From Purshia tridentata (lineage: Eukaryota > Streptophyta > Magnoliopsida > Rosales > Rosaceae): 33,351 nt of DNA. Positions 20,247 to 30,452 of the stretch are shown piece after piece; positions within the stretch are counted from its first letter, which is position 1; each line of letters starts with the position of its first letter. The stretch covers positions 1 to 33,351 of the forward strand of contig QANT01001871.1 in NCBI GenBank assembly GCA_003254885.1, in the 5' to 3' direction. Below the pieces are notes generated by a model that was not told the origin of the DNA, did no database searches, and saw nothing but the letters and a program-made list of their open reading frames with translations. Both the position numbers and the translations under genes were made by a program.

Positions 20247-22887
20247 GTGAGTAACATTGACGAGTCACTTTGATTTTCATACAAGTAGTTTTAGATTCGT
20301 GCCATGATATAGAGTTTGGTGATTTTATAATGACTGAGATTAATGTATAAAAATTGCATGTGTGCCACCGAGTGTTAACACTATTGGGTTCCAGTCCATT
20401 TCATAAGGATCATGCATATTAGAGAAACTTGCATTTGTTCTCACCACTGGAGCTATATATTCTTTATTTACCCATTGCCTAAAGCTCAGTAACTGAAAAA
20501 TATTTTGAAACAGAAAATAATAGAGCATTTTCTAAACCAATACTTTGCTAACCATTGATTGAGTATGAGTCTACTTATTGTTTTAATAAATATTCATATT
20601 AGCCATGAGTCTGTTGAAAAATCAATAAATACCATGAATGAAAGAAATAGCATATGAGTACTGCTAAAGAGGAGGAGGTACAATCCTTTTTTTAAAACCA
20701 TACTTCTTGCTTTATTCAGTCACATGTATTTTCTCCTTAAATTTGGTGATTCACTATGTAGGCTAGCTTTGTGTTAGTTGTGTTTGCTTGCATTTTCACT
20801 TCAATTACTATCACCAAGTTGCATAATTTTTCTCTCTTTTCTTTACACTCAAGTCAAGACTCAAGCTATTTTCAACGTTTGAATGATCCTAAGCTACTTT
20901 TCTTTTCCTTATATAACTTCATATTTGTTTACCCATTGTCCTAAAGCTAAATAACTGAAAAATATTTTGAAATTGAAAATAATAGAGCATTTTCTAATTT
21001 GAATTTGTCGTATTACTGTCATTAATTTTACAACTTGATAATGGTTGACATTCAACTAGATGGTGGCTGGAATAGGTGTATGAATAGAAAAATGCTAGCC
21101 ACTATCAAGTTTGGCATGCTTTGGGACCATGCAATCTTAATAAGATAGTTCACATTAACCTTTTTCACTTTGGTGTCAATACCATGCTTCTAACTTTCCT
21201 TTTTATTTGTTTGCCTTTTGTCTAGACCATCCTCAGTTTCACAATGAGGAGGGAGGGGGAGAGAGAGAGAGAGAGAATTGTGTGGTTCTTTGCTAATTGC
21301 TATCTTTTGTAGGATATGTGGTTTTTTTAGATTCTTTTTAATCACCACAAATTATGCATTTTCATATATTGAGGAAAGTATATGTTAATTTTAAAATTTT
21401 GTTATGTTGTAATACTAACCAATATATGTCATGCTCCCTTTACTTCACCAAGACTATGCACTTTTCAATTCTTTGAGTTAGTCATCTTTGGTGTAAAGTT
21501 CAACATTCTAGAATGAGCTTTGTGCTTTGGGTAGCTATTTGTGGTCGTTTGGCTACTAAGGATTGGATAATGTGTTTAATTCTTCCAATACTCTTTGTGT
21601 TTTTAATCAATATGATTTATGAATCTCATAGTCACTATGGTGGTATATCTTGAGCGAACTGGAGAGCCAAATTGTTCTATTACATCAGAATAGGTTTTTG
21701 TAGATTTGGGACAATGTGTTGTTTTAATCATCCTCTTAATCGGAAGCTGGTATAGTATTTGTTTTATGATTTATTTTTAATTTAGTGGTCCTATTAATTT
21801 CGGATTATGGATTGGTAGGAAAAACACCAAATGGAGAAAACAAAAGGCGACAACTGCAATGTCAAAGACATGTTTCTTTGCTCTCATCGAGTTTTAGCTA
21901 TTCAATTAGAATGAGCACCAGAGATCTCGGAAAATTGATTTTGAAAGAATGGGAAAAAAAGAAATCTGAACAGTAACTATTAATTGGTGTATACTATTCA
22001 TAATTGTTTTTAAAAATTAGAAATATCAACTGAGGAAAAGCACATGTGGTACTCACAATGCAGGTGACGCAAAAATCAAGCCTTAGCAAAGCTCAAAACT
22101 ACCCCTCTCCCTCACCTCATTGATACCTACAAAACTGTTCGGTGAATTAGGTATACTTTTCAAGTTAAAAAAAAATTTCAAAAATTATTTTCTTATCGAT
22201 GAAATTGGGAACATTTGGAAATCGAATAATATTATTATTTTGTGGGTTTTAAGAAGAAGAGACATCTGAATCATATGGTTTTTCTACATGAGGTACAAAT
22301 TTATACCTTCTTATGAATGGTTTTTTCACTAATTTGAAATATAAATGATATATATTATTGTTTTTAATAGTTTTACAAGCACCGTACCCTCCATTATGTG
22401 AAGAAGTAAAAGTAGAAGATCAAGATAACAATGCTTAATATTTCTTTCTTAATCTTTGACACAACATTAGATTGTCAATGTGACCTTGCCACATTGCTTT
22501 TGTTTAAGTATTTTAAGGATAATTGGAGTAGGCATGAGGCTATGATTTTTAGGTATGTTAGATGATTTCAAATAATTACTTTTAAATAGATAATTTCAAA
22601 AATTTTGACTTGCTACCATTTATTCATAGATGGAGAAGCAAAACAAAGAAGATCGAGTAAAAAGAAATGGCTGGCGTGTGTGGCATTTGTGACTACAAGG
22701 AAAATATCAATTAAGTACTAAGCATATTAATTGATATGTGTGTGTGTATATATATATACATATTTGTATAGAATTTAATTATGTCTCTTACTGTTCATTG
22801 TCTAAGCGAATGTTGGTTAATGCTTTACTCCCATTCATTTGTAGCACTGACTATTTGAAATGGTAAAGATTAAAGCGATATTGTTGA
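20247..22887. other. AT-rich region, no gene; contains a dispersed 70-bp duplication
   Basis: No protein family is recognised on either strand. One direct duplication of about 70 bp (20467-20535 and 20928-20997) is about 85-90% identical by eye. There are GA (21259-21276) and TG/TA (about 22737-22760) microsatellites. A 63-codon frame at 21785-21976 is not recognised. The stretch probably holds introns or filler of Helitron-like element A, whose right end is not found. Confidence 0.5.
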
Positions 22888-23092
22888 GGAAAAATGGCAA
22901 ATTTAATTTCGAAATGGACCTATGTTGTTCTATACTTCGCACAACCAAATATTGCTTAACACCGAGGTATTGAGCCAATATACTATGTATTGGTACATAT
23001 TATATTGTACCAAGTTTAATACAAGTGGTGGAATATCTATGGAAAAAAGGAAAATTTAATTTCAAAATGGAACTTTGTTGTTCTATACTTCG
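22888..23092. repeat. 52-bp direct repeat, 153 bp apart
   Basis: 22888-22939 and 23041-23092 share GGAAAAA(T/A)GG.AAATTTAA and TTGTTCTATACTTCG, differing at only a few positions. It lies in AT-rich non-coding DNA between the two Helitron-like elements. Confidence 0.65.
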
Positions 23093-23340
23093 TGGCGTAG
23101 TTTAGTTGCTATTATCTATATAAATAAAAAGTGATGCTATTGATTTTTATTCATGTTGTATTTTTATCTGACAAAACATGTGGTCTTTAATTTTTGCATA
23201 TCATGGTGCAATTTGGTACCCATGTTCATCCGCACCCAAACATGTAAAACTCGACACAGCTCCTACATTCCCAACATAGATTAAAAATCATCAAAAAAAG
23301 AAAAAGGAATAATTAATTATTGATACACACATGCATATAA

Positions 23341-24265
23341 TCTATCTATCCATCTATGAAGGAAGGTTACACATTCAATAATCCAAAACTACCCTTACTT
23401 AAAAATAAATATTGCAAAACAACAATCAAATTTAATATGGACAAAAAAGTAAAATAACAATAAAATTAAAAAAACTAAAAGTGAAAATAAAAAACAGGAA
23501 ACTAGCGAGGCAACGTGGGGGAGAAGCTGGGCTACGTTTTCAACTTGGTGGAGCATCAACACTTATCCAATCCCAAACCCTCGCAAACTCAAAATTAATG
23601 GAAACTGTATTTCATTGGTGAAGAGTAGGAAAAACAGGAAAAGAAGAAGGAGAAAATCAGAGCGACGTCTTCCCAGAGAGTGCAATTGAAATTGGTTCAC
23701 AATTGAAGCTCCATCTAATGGGCAGGTGAGTATTAGTTTTTTTTTTTTTTTCCCTCTTTGGCCTGTTTATTTACTCAATTGTTGAATGTTATATGTTTGA
23801 TAAAATGTCTCTTTGAATTGGTGCGTTTGGGTTCAATTTTAAGATTGCTTAATGAGTTCAATTTTAAGAACTACTAACAATTGGGGAAACACTGAAATTG
23901 GAGCATGTAACAAAATTTGCAGAAACACTGAAATTCCAAATGAATGCCAATAACATCAACAATATAACTCTAACAAAGTAAAAGACCAAACAGGAAAAAA
24001 AGTGATGGTTCCTCACTGACACCTAAATCTCTTATCCTACTTTGAACTTTTGTCCTTCTTTTTGCCTTCACTGCCAACAGCATTAATCACTAGAGTCATT
24101 GGCCTTTCATCAATGACCTCATCAATTATTAAAAACTCATTTGCCTCTTCTACGGTCATAAAGTAATCTCTATCCATATTCTTTTGAATGACCTCAATTG
24201 ATTGCCCTATCTGCTTTGAATACAATGCATTAAGTGAATCCCATATGCAAACAATCTGCTTAGTG
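23341..24265 (+). mobile_element. Helitron-like element B (5' part)
   Basis: It starts TCTATCTATCCATCTATGAA after an A, then shares the block described for element A to about 23830 (ACTTAAAAATAAATATTGCA...; CAATTGAAGCTCCATCTA; GGTGAGTATTAG; TTTGGCCTGTTTATTTACTC). After that it carries different cargo: a minus-strand ClpP2 end with its 3' untranslated region (about 23880-24036 is non-coding 3' of the TAG). LTR-3 sits in the cargo, so element B continues past 26145. No right end is recognised. Confidence 0.5.
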
Positions 24266-26169
24266 TGTTACGCCCCGACCCTTAGGCACGTGAAAAATAA
24301 TTAAAAACTGAAAACTTTCAAGGCTTTTCTAAATATGTGAGCCATGAATATAAAACAATTTATTCCAAATTAACTGTAATTTACAAAAACATTTATATAA
24401 AACCAAACTATAAAAACAAAGTTTCTAAAATGCTGGTGGTCCCACTGCCTCGTCTTCTCTCCTTTGCCTCCTCAGCCTGCTAGCTTGCAAAACAAACTCT
24501 GCACCCAACCAAAGGTACACCGGGTTTAAACACAAACTTGATAAGCTCACTAGAGCTCGTATGAGTGAAAACTAACTGTAACCTTTAAATTAGAAACTCA
24601 ATAAAATAATCAAAATAAAGAACCACCTTAAGCCTCGAATCGTAAACAAACCACAATCCTCAACTTGGTCACAAAATCACCTAAACCAAACAAATCCACT
24701 GTAATCCGTAAAGCCCCACGTATCCTCTATTAATCCTTTAAACTGGAAATCACCTCGAATTAGTCCACAAGATCCTTACTTGGAAATCCACTAAATTCTC
24801 CAATAACTTAGGATCCACAACATCCTTTAAGTACCAACTTAAACCTCAATTCCCAAAACAATCTCAAATAACCTCCGGAATTTCCAATACTAATACGTAC
24901 CCACTTAACTAGCAAACAGCAACCAAGCATACAAAGCAAGCAAACAAGTAACTGAACTTAAGTTCACTCACAAAACTGAAACTAATTTCACTCACAGTGT
25001 CCACGCAAAAAGATCGAACTGCCCTTCGTGGCTCCTTCACTCGGATTCTAAAATCCGGCAGCACAACGGCATCGAGAATACAATTCACAAGCCAAGTGTA
25101 CCTATTAAGACCAGACAATTCACAAAATAACAGGGTTCACAAACAAGCTGACAAACCACTAAAATGGGCTGGAACCACCACACGCGATGGCTGGCCGACC
25201 CCGAAAAAAAAAACGAAAACTCTCCAAAATTCATCGGTGCTCAGGTATGGTCCTACTAAGCTCTGGGGAGGCTGAACGGCACTGGAGAACACCCAACACG
25301 ACCACCACGCACGGCAAGGTTGTGGTGGCCATGACTGCCCAACCTGGGTGAAACGTAAACACGGGTTTCAAGCTCAACCAACTACACAGACTTCAAGAAA
25401 AGGTCGAGGGGATCGAAAACCATACCTCGCTCGACGTAAAAGGTGGCCGGAAATGCCAGAATTTCATCGGAGAAGCCGCAGCCTTCACGGCTTCGATCCG
25501 CCGTGTACGGCGCTCCAATCACTTGATCGAGCCCACTAACAAGCTGGGCTTAATGAGAAGAAGAGATCTGGGCAGGTGGGGGTCGCACCGTCGCCGAAAA
25601 AAGAGAGATCGCTACCGGCGACTCCCATTGTGTGCGATTGGAAACTCGGGTTTCCAAGTGCTTTTGGGTTGAACTAAGACCAGAGGAAGGTGGAGGAGGG
25701 AGGCGCAAGCACGGCAAGCCGAAGCCCAGCCTCAACCACCACCGGATGCGCCCTCACGCGCCTGTGGAAGGTGCGGCTGGAGGAAGAGGTTGTGAGAGAG
25801 AGAGAGGGAGAGAGACTGCGGGAGAGAGGAGAGAGAAAGTGAGAGAAATCTGACTTTTTGCCTCTTTTAAAATCCAACTTTTCTAAATTACAAGTTTGCC
25901 CCTCCTTCACACGTAACTCCGTTTGACGCGTGCTTTGTGTCTACGAACTCGTGAGAGCGAGACCTTTCCAACAGACCCAAAGTCAAAACGAAAACGTCGG
26001 CCGAACAAAAAGTCAACTTTTAGCCCAAGTTAAAAAGTCAAACTTAAAATTAGAAAAACGCCCAAAACGTTTTACTTCTCAAAAACAAACCCAAAATTCT
26101 TTAAAAACTTTTTAAACAACCTTGGAAAGGTACGGGGTCTTACATAGTGTGAATTGTCATATCTTTCGC
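24037..26169 (-). pseudogene. Captured C-terminal fragment of ClpP2-type protease, split by LTR-3
   Basis: Read on the minus strand and skipping LTR-3, the frame runs from about 26169 to 26145 (AKDMTIHT...) and then 24265 to 24037, ending TAG. Visible motifs are [54 protein letters not shown] and a Lys/Ser tail KKKDKSSK. This is the C-terminal part of the nuclear-encoded mitochondrial ClpP (CLPP2) of plants. In the family the Asp of the Ser-His-Asp triad lies in the conserved D..RD region, which is present. The Ser and His segments are upstream and missing. Changes such as an Ile where the family has Thr/His before GQ, and a Leu for Gly before IIDEV, suggest drift without selection. The LTR-3 target TAGTG falls inside the HTK codons. 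It lacks an N-terminus, transit peptide and promoter. Confidence 0.82.
24266..26144 (+). mobile_element. LTR-3, short-form solo LTR, TSD TAGTG
   Basis: It starts TGTTACGCCCCGACCC and ends GGTACGGGGTCTTACA, flanked by TAGTG at 24261-24265 and 26145-26149. It is closest by eye to LTR-2 and lacks the same ~930-bp middle part; the joint is near 24870-24885, around ACCTCCGGAATTTCC. It also carries its own changes in the GC-rich part (25200-25340). No internal coding. The insertion splits the ClpP2 fragment, so it came after the capture. Confidence 0.88.
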
Positions 26170-29100
26170 TAGAAAGAATACATAGTGTGGAGGTGCCTAA
26201 GGTAGAGAAGCAGCCATAAATTGAAAACAACAGATTCTACAATAATAGCTTGGCTTAGTACTTTTCTTAGTGCGTGTGGGTTTAAATATATAATTTGTTA
26301 TGTTCTGTTTGGGTTTTAATAATAGGGATGGAAATTTCAATTTTTTTTTTCTTATCATTAAATTGTTTATATCAAAGCATCTAATTTACGAACTTCACTC
26401 TTTCTATCTGACTATTTATGAACCTTACCCTATCTATTTGACTATTTAGGAACCTTCTGTTGCTGAAATTGTTAATATCAAAGCATCCTATTTGTTGCAG
26501 ATATATGAGGAGTTTACTTGACCCTTTAATGTTGAGGTTGTTTTAGGTAAATCCACCGACCTCGATTTTTTACTTTAAATGCAATGTACAAGTGAACTGC
26601 TATGAACAATTTAATTTGTGTGGTTTTGAAACTTTTACAGTAACCCAACTACTCTTTGTTGAATGTTTTACTCCTTTTCCTTTTCTTCATTATTGACTGT
26701 TGTTCCTTTTTTTCTTTTTCCTACCTTTTCTGCAATGCAACGCTTGGATCAAAAAATGGGTTTTAAACAATAGATTTGAAAACAAAAGGGAATTTGTGAT
26801 TGAAAATCTCAGGTGCACACTGCTGCCTAAAAATTTAGACTGGAAGGGAATTAAAGGAAGGTCTACTTTTATTTGCTAAAAGAGCTCCACTATTTTTACC
26901 AAAAAGGAAACAAGAAAAAGAATGAAAGAAACTAATTGTTCTGATTTTAATCAAAAACTTTATTCATATGGTTTTTTTGCCTGATATAAATACCAAAAGG
27001 ACAGGGAAAAAGCTAAGGTCACTTTTGGCTTAATGGAAGTGCAGAGATTTTGGTTTCTTCATCTTCTATTTTTTTTTTTCCTCTTTGTGTTGGTTTTTAA
27101 ATTTTTGGGTGGTAACATTTTGGTATTAATTTTATTCTATTTTGTTGTTTGTCTTTTGATTCACAAGTTGCATGTTCGGTGCTTAGGTGTTCCTACTCCT
27201 CTTTGCACAAGTAATAAAAAAGTTTAATTGGTTTTTATAAATTTGTGTGTAAACTAGCCCATATTGTTTTTGAAAAAAGTTTTTATATGTAATTTTGATA
27301 TGTTGGACTTCAGCTTGAGTAACATATTTGTAGTGGATAGGTTATTCCTTACTCATCTATTAATATGAGAATACATTGTTGGGTAGCCTAACAATAGTGC
27401 GGAAAAATTAGTTAGGAATAAATAATTAGTAATATAATAAATATATTCTTAAAATTATCCATATACCTTTGTATTTGCGCAATATTTTTAACTAGGAATA
27501 TATTTCCCACATTCACTTTGCTCATATACTAGCCTATATTAGCTATAAATATAGTGTGACATTATATACTAGCCCTTGCCTTTTATATAAAAAGAAAAAT
27601 ACTTATTCTAAACATGTCATGTGACCAAACAAATAGATTAAATAATTTGTTGTTGTTGTGCACATGTGATATAGATGCTCAAGATCATGTTAGTGTCATA
27701 TATGATATAAATGTTACATTTATTTGTATTTACATTGTTGTATGATATAGATGCTCTCAATTCACTTTTTACATTGTTGATATTTTCTTAGTGATTGCTT
27801 CGTATCATGTCGATGTCTTTAGCCATATATTAGAGATTATAACTTTATGTTTTACAATTTGAAAATGCAATTACCTCAATGACAAATTCCACAAAGTAAA
27901 TAATCATTAGTTTGATCATTTTGTTTTAATTGTTGGGGGTTTCTTAATCATTTATGTTTTGTTAGTTTAGTTGAATGTTGATATATAATTATTCATTGTT
28001 TTTTGTAATAACTTTGCATGAATTTCTATGAGATAAAAGGCAGACCAAAGAGGATTTGGTAAGTCTTTCCCATGTACAGTTTTTCATTATTTTACTCCCT
28101 GATTTATTAAGTTTTTTCACTCCGATATTATATACTAGCCTCTTATTTTACTCCCCCTTCTCTTGGGTATTGTGTAGTGTGTACTTTATTAAGTTTTCAC
28201 TCTCTTTTTCTTTGAATAAATTCTTCTCTATATTATTTTTTGAATAGGTTTTTTCTTTGTTTGTCTATTTTATATTGACAGTGTTTCTATTCTCGCATTT
28301 GAAGGATTTGGAATCTCTATTGTCAGCCAAATAAATTGGAGCTTCGTAATAGGCTTTGGGGTATTTTATGTGAAATACAAGTGATTTTATGCTATTTTAA
28401 ATATCTTTGAATTCAAGTTTTGAGTATATTTGAGAATCTTATTTTTAACACATGTTAAACATAAATCAATCGGTATTTTGAATAAATTTGATGTTCATAA
28501 CAATTGGAGCCTTGCATGCTTCCCACTAATATAGTAATGTCCATGTACATTTTTAAAAGAAGTCTCCCATTTGATAGTAGTTATTTTTTTAAAAAAATTT
28601 CAGATAAAAAAACTAATTATCTCCATCATAAACAAAATAATTGTTTTACAAGTGAACTACGTACAAATTAAAATAACAGAAGTATCTAATATCAGCCTTC
28701 AATTGGAAAATTTAGGTAATAAATAAAAAAACATCCTTTTTTTTTTTTTGGCCAGGAAAAACAAGATTCTTTAGAGTCCTCATACTGATTTTTTTTTTCA
28801 TGGAAAGGCATTCTCATTTTATAAGTAACATACGTTTTTCCCTAATATGAAAGAAAGACATGCTTAGCCCAAGTTTTTTTCTTGATTTCTTATCTGCACA
28901 AAAGGTACAAGAAGTCAATTGGGTCTGCCTTACAATTTTATTAGTACTTAGTGGAAGCATTAATAGTCTTTATTATTAGTTTTTTTACTTCTTATGTTTA
29001 GTTTCTGATGCCATCAAAATAAAATAAAACCAAACAAAAAAATTCCAAGTTTAATGTTGGATGTTCATTATTGCATAATCCAAAGCAAAAATATTCTTCA

Positions 29101-29419
29101 ACACAAAAGCTGTTATTCGTGTGCATCATCGAATTGCATAAATTGGATTTGAACTAGGTGCTGCAGTAGTGGGTAGGCTTCTTGTACATCCATAACAAAT
29201 AGGTTATTTATTGGGTAAATGAGGTTTCATTATTACTTAAATGAGGAGAGCTACTAGTGCTAGTATATGGATATTTTTCCAAAGAAAATTTTTTCCTAAT
29301 TTCTTATTTGATTATACCAAGTATTTCGTGTAAACTTTAAAACTTGCCTCTGCAGCACACCAGCATAATAACCAGATGAACATTATCAACCAAATCACTA
29401 CATAAGTACAAGACTAACC
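26170..29419. other. AT-rich region without a supported gene
   Basis: I find no recognisable domain in about 3.2 kb. The part next to 26170 should be the continuation of Helitron-like element B. Some stretches look exon-like, bounded by AG and GT or briefly open (for example 26497-26547, and 26768-26876, which could encode NRFENKREFVIENLRC...), but none is identified. T-rich open frames at 27033-27227 and 28056-28247 are low-complexity artefacts. The phrase TATATACTAGCC recurs (about 27522-27534, 27564-27574, 28129-28140). Confidence 0.5.
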
Positions 29420-29832
29420 TGTTGAAGACATGAAGATGAAGTCTGAGATCTTGATCACACGCACAGGCCTTCCAGCACAGCAAAACACCAAGTAACTCAC
29501 CGATGGAGCAGAGGATCTGAATTACTTACCTTCATCTTTGTGTGTCAGGGACCTGCGCCACTTATAGGAACAGCAGAGTCCTGATGCCTCCCATCAAGGC
29601 ATTAGGAATCCACATCCTTATTTAACTCTATAAGAGACTTCGCTTAAGGATATCTTGTTTTTGTAGCATGTGGATACTACTTATTTAATATTCCTAGTTC
29701 ATATAGGATATGTTTTTTTGCTGTCATGTAAACTACTTAAGAGGTTCAGTTTTTCGGGTCTCATTGCTTGTATTTAAGACATGCCAAAACCAACTTCAAC
29801 TAGGACAATGGTTAGTCCACAGAATTCTTACA
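29420..29832 (-). repeat. 3' LTR of the copia element
   Basis: On the minus strand the LTR begins TGTAAGAATTCTGTGG at 29832, directly after AGTGGGAGAA, the usual copia polypurine tract. It contains a TATA-like CTTAAATACAAG at about 29778-29767. The end CTTCAACA at 29420 is my best CA end (TG...CA with TGT/ACA symmetry), giving 413 bp. The 3' border is less certain than the 5' border because the partner LTR and target duplication are not in the window. Confidence 0.5.
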
Positions 29833-30452
29833 TTCTCCCACTTGGACTGACCATTAGTCGTTCGTTAATGCACAGGCAATGTGCTAAGCAATCTGTAGTT
29901 GCGCGAGACACTTCCACTGAACACATACTCAATCAACCTAGTCAAGTTGCAGCTTTTAAATGTCAGACTATAAGAATAATAAAGCTTTAGTTGCTCTACC
30001 AGCTTATAATCACTAACACTTAAGCTACTACTCACTTGGTCATTTCAAGGTATCAACGTGTATTGATTGCAAGAAGCAAACAATTACTAATTTTGGTCCA
30101 CCTCAATGTTTTTGTATAGTCTTAAAACAAAAACCTCTTAAGTTGCTGATATACGAATATCATGTGTATCAGCAATTTAGTCTATCAAACTGTTAATGCC
30201 TTTACTATATGTTATAACTTGGCAAATACATATATATATATATTAGTATGGACAATTGATAGCTGATTTCGAACTTAGAATGTAATCCTGATAAATTAAG
30301 TTCAAGCAACATTTATAGCTGTAACCACTTCAAAATTCAACAATTAGATTGAATTAAATGGAAGTAAAGTACTTAATGGAAAATTATTCTACATGTAACA
30401 GAAAATGNAAAAAAAAAAAAAAAACTCCCACTGAACTAAGACTCTCACTGAA
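29833..30452 (-). other. Copia non-coding tail and polypurine tracts
   Basis: This lies between the pol stop codon and the 3' LTR. It has repeated CAGTGGGAG-type purine tracts (about 30426-30434 and 30459-30467, minus strand, and again at 29833-29842) and a long homopolymer (30409-30423) beside one undetermined base at 30408. The (TA)n run near 30228-30241 is simple repeat. No gene is seen. Confidence 0.6.

Noticed and set aside
27033-28247. Phe/Leu-rich plus-strand frames that look like membrane proteins
   Set aside because: They are T-rich low-complexity DNA read in frame. There is no conserved motif.
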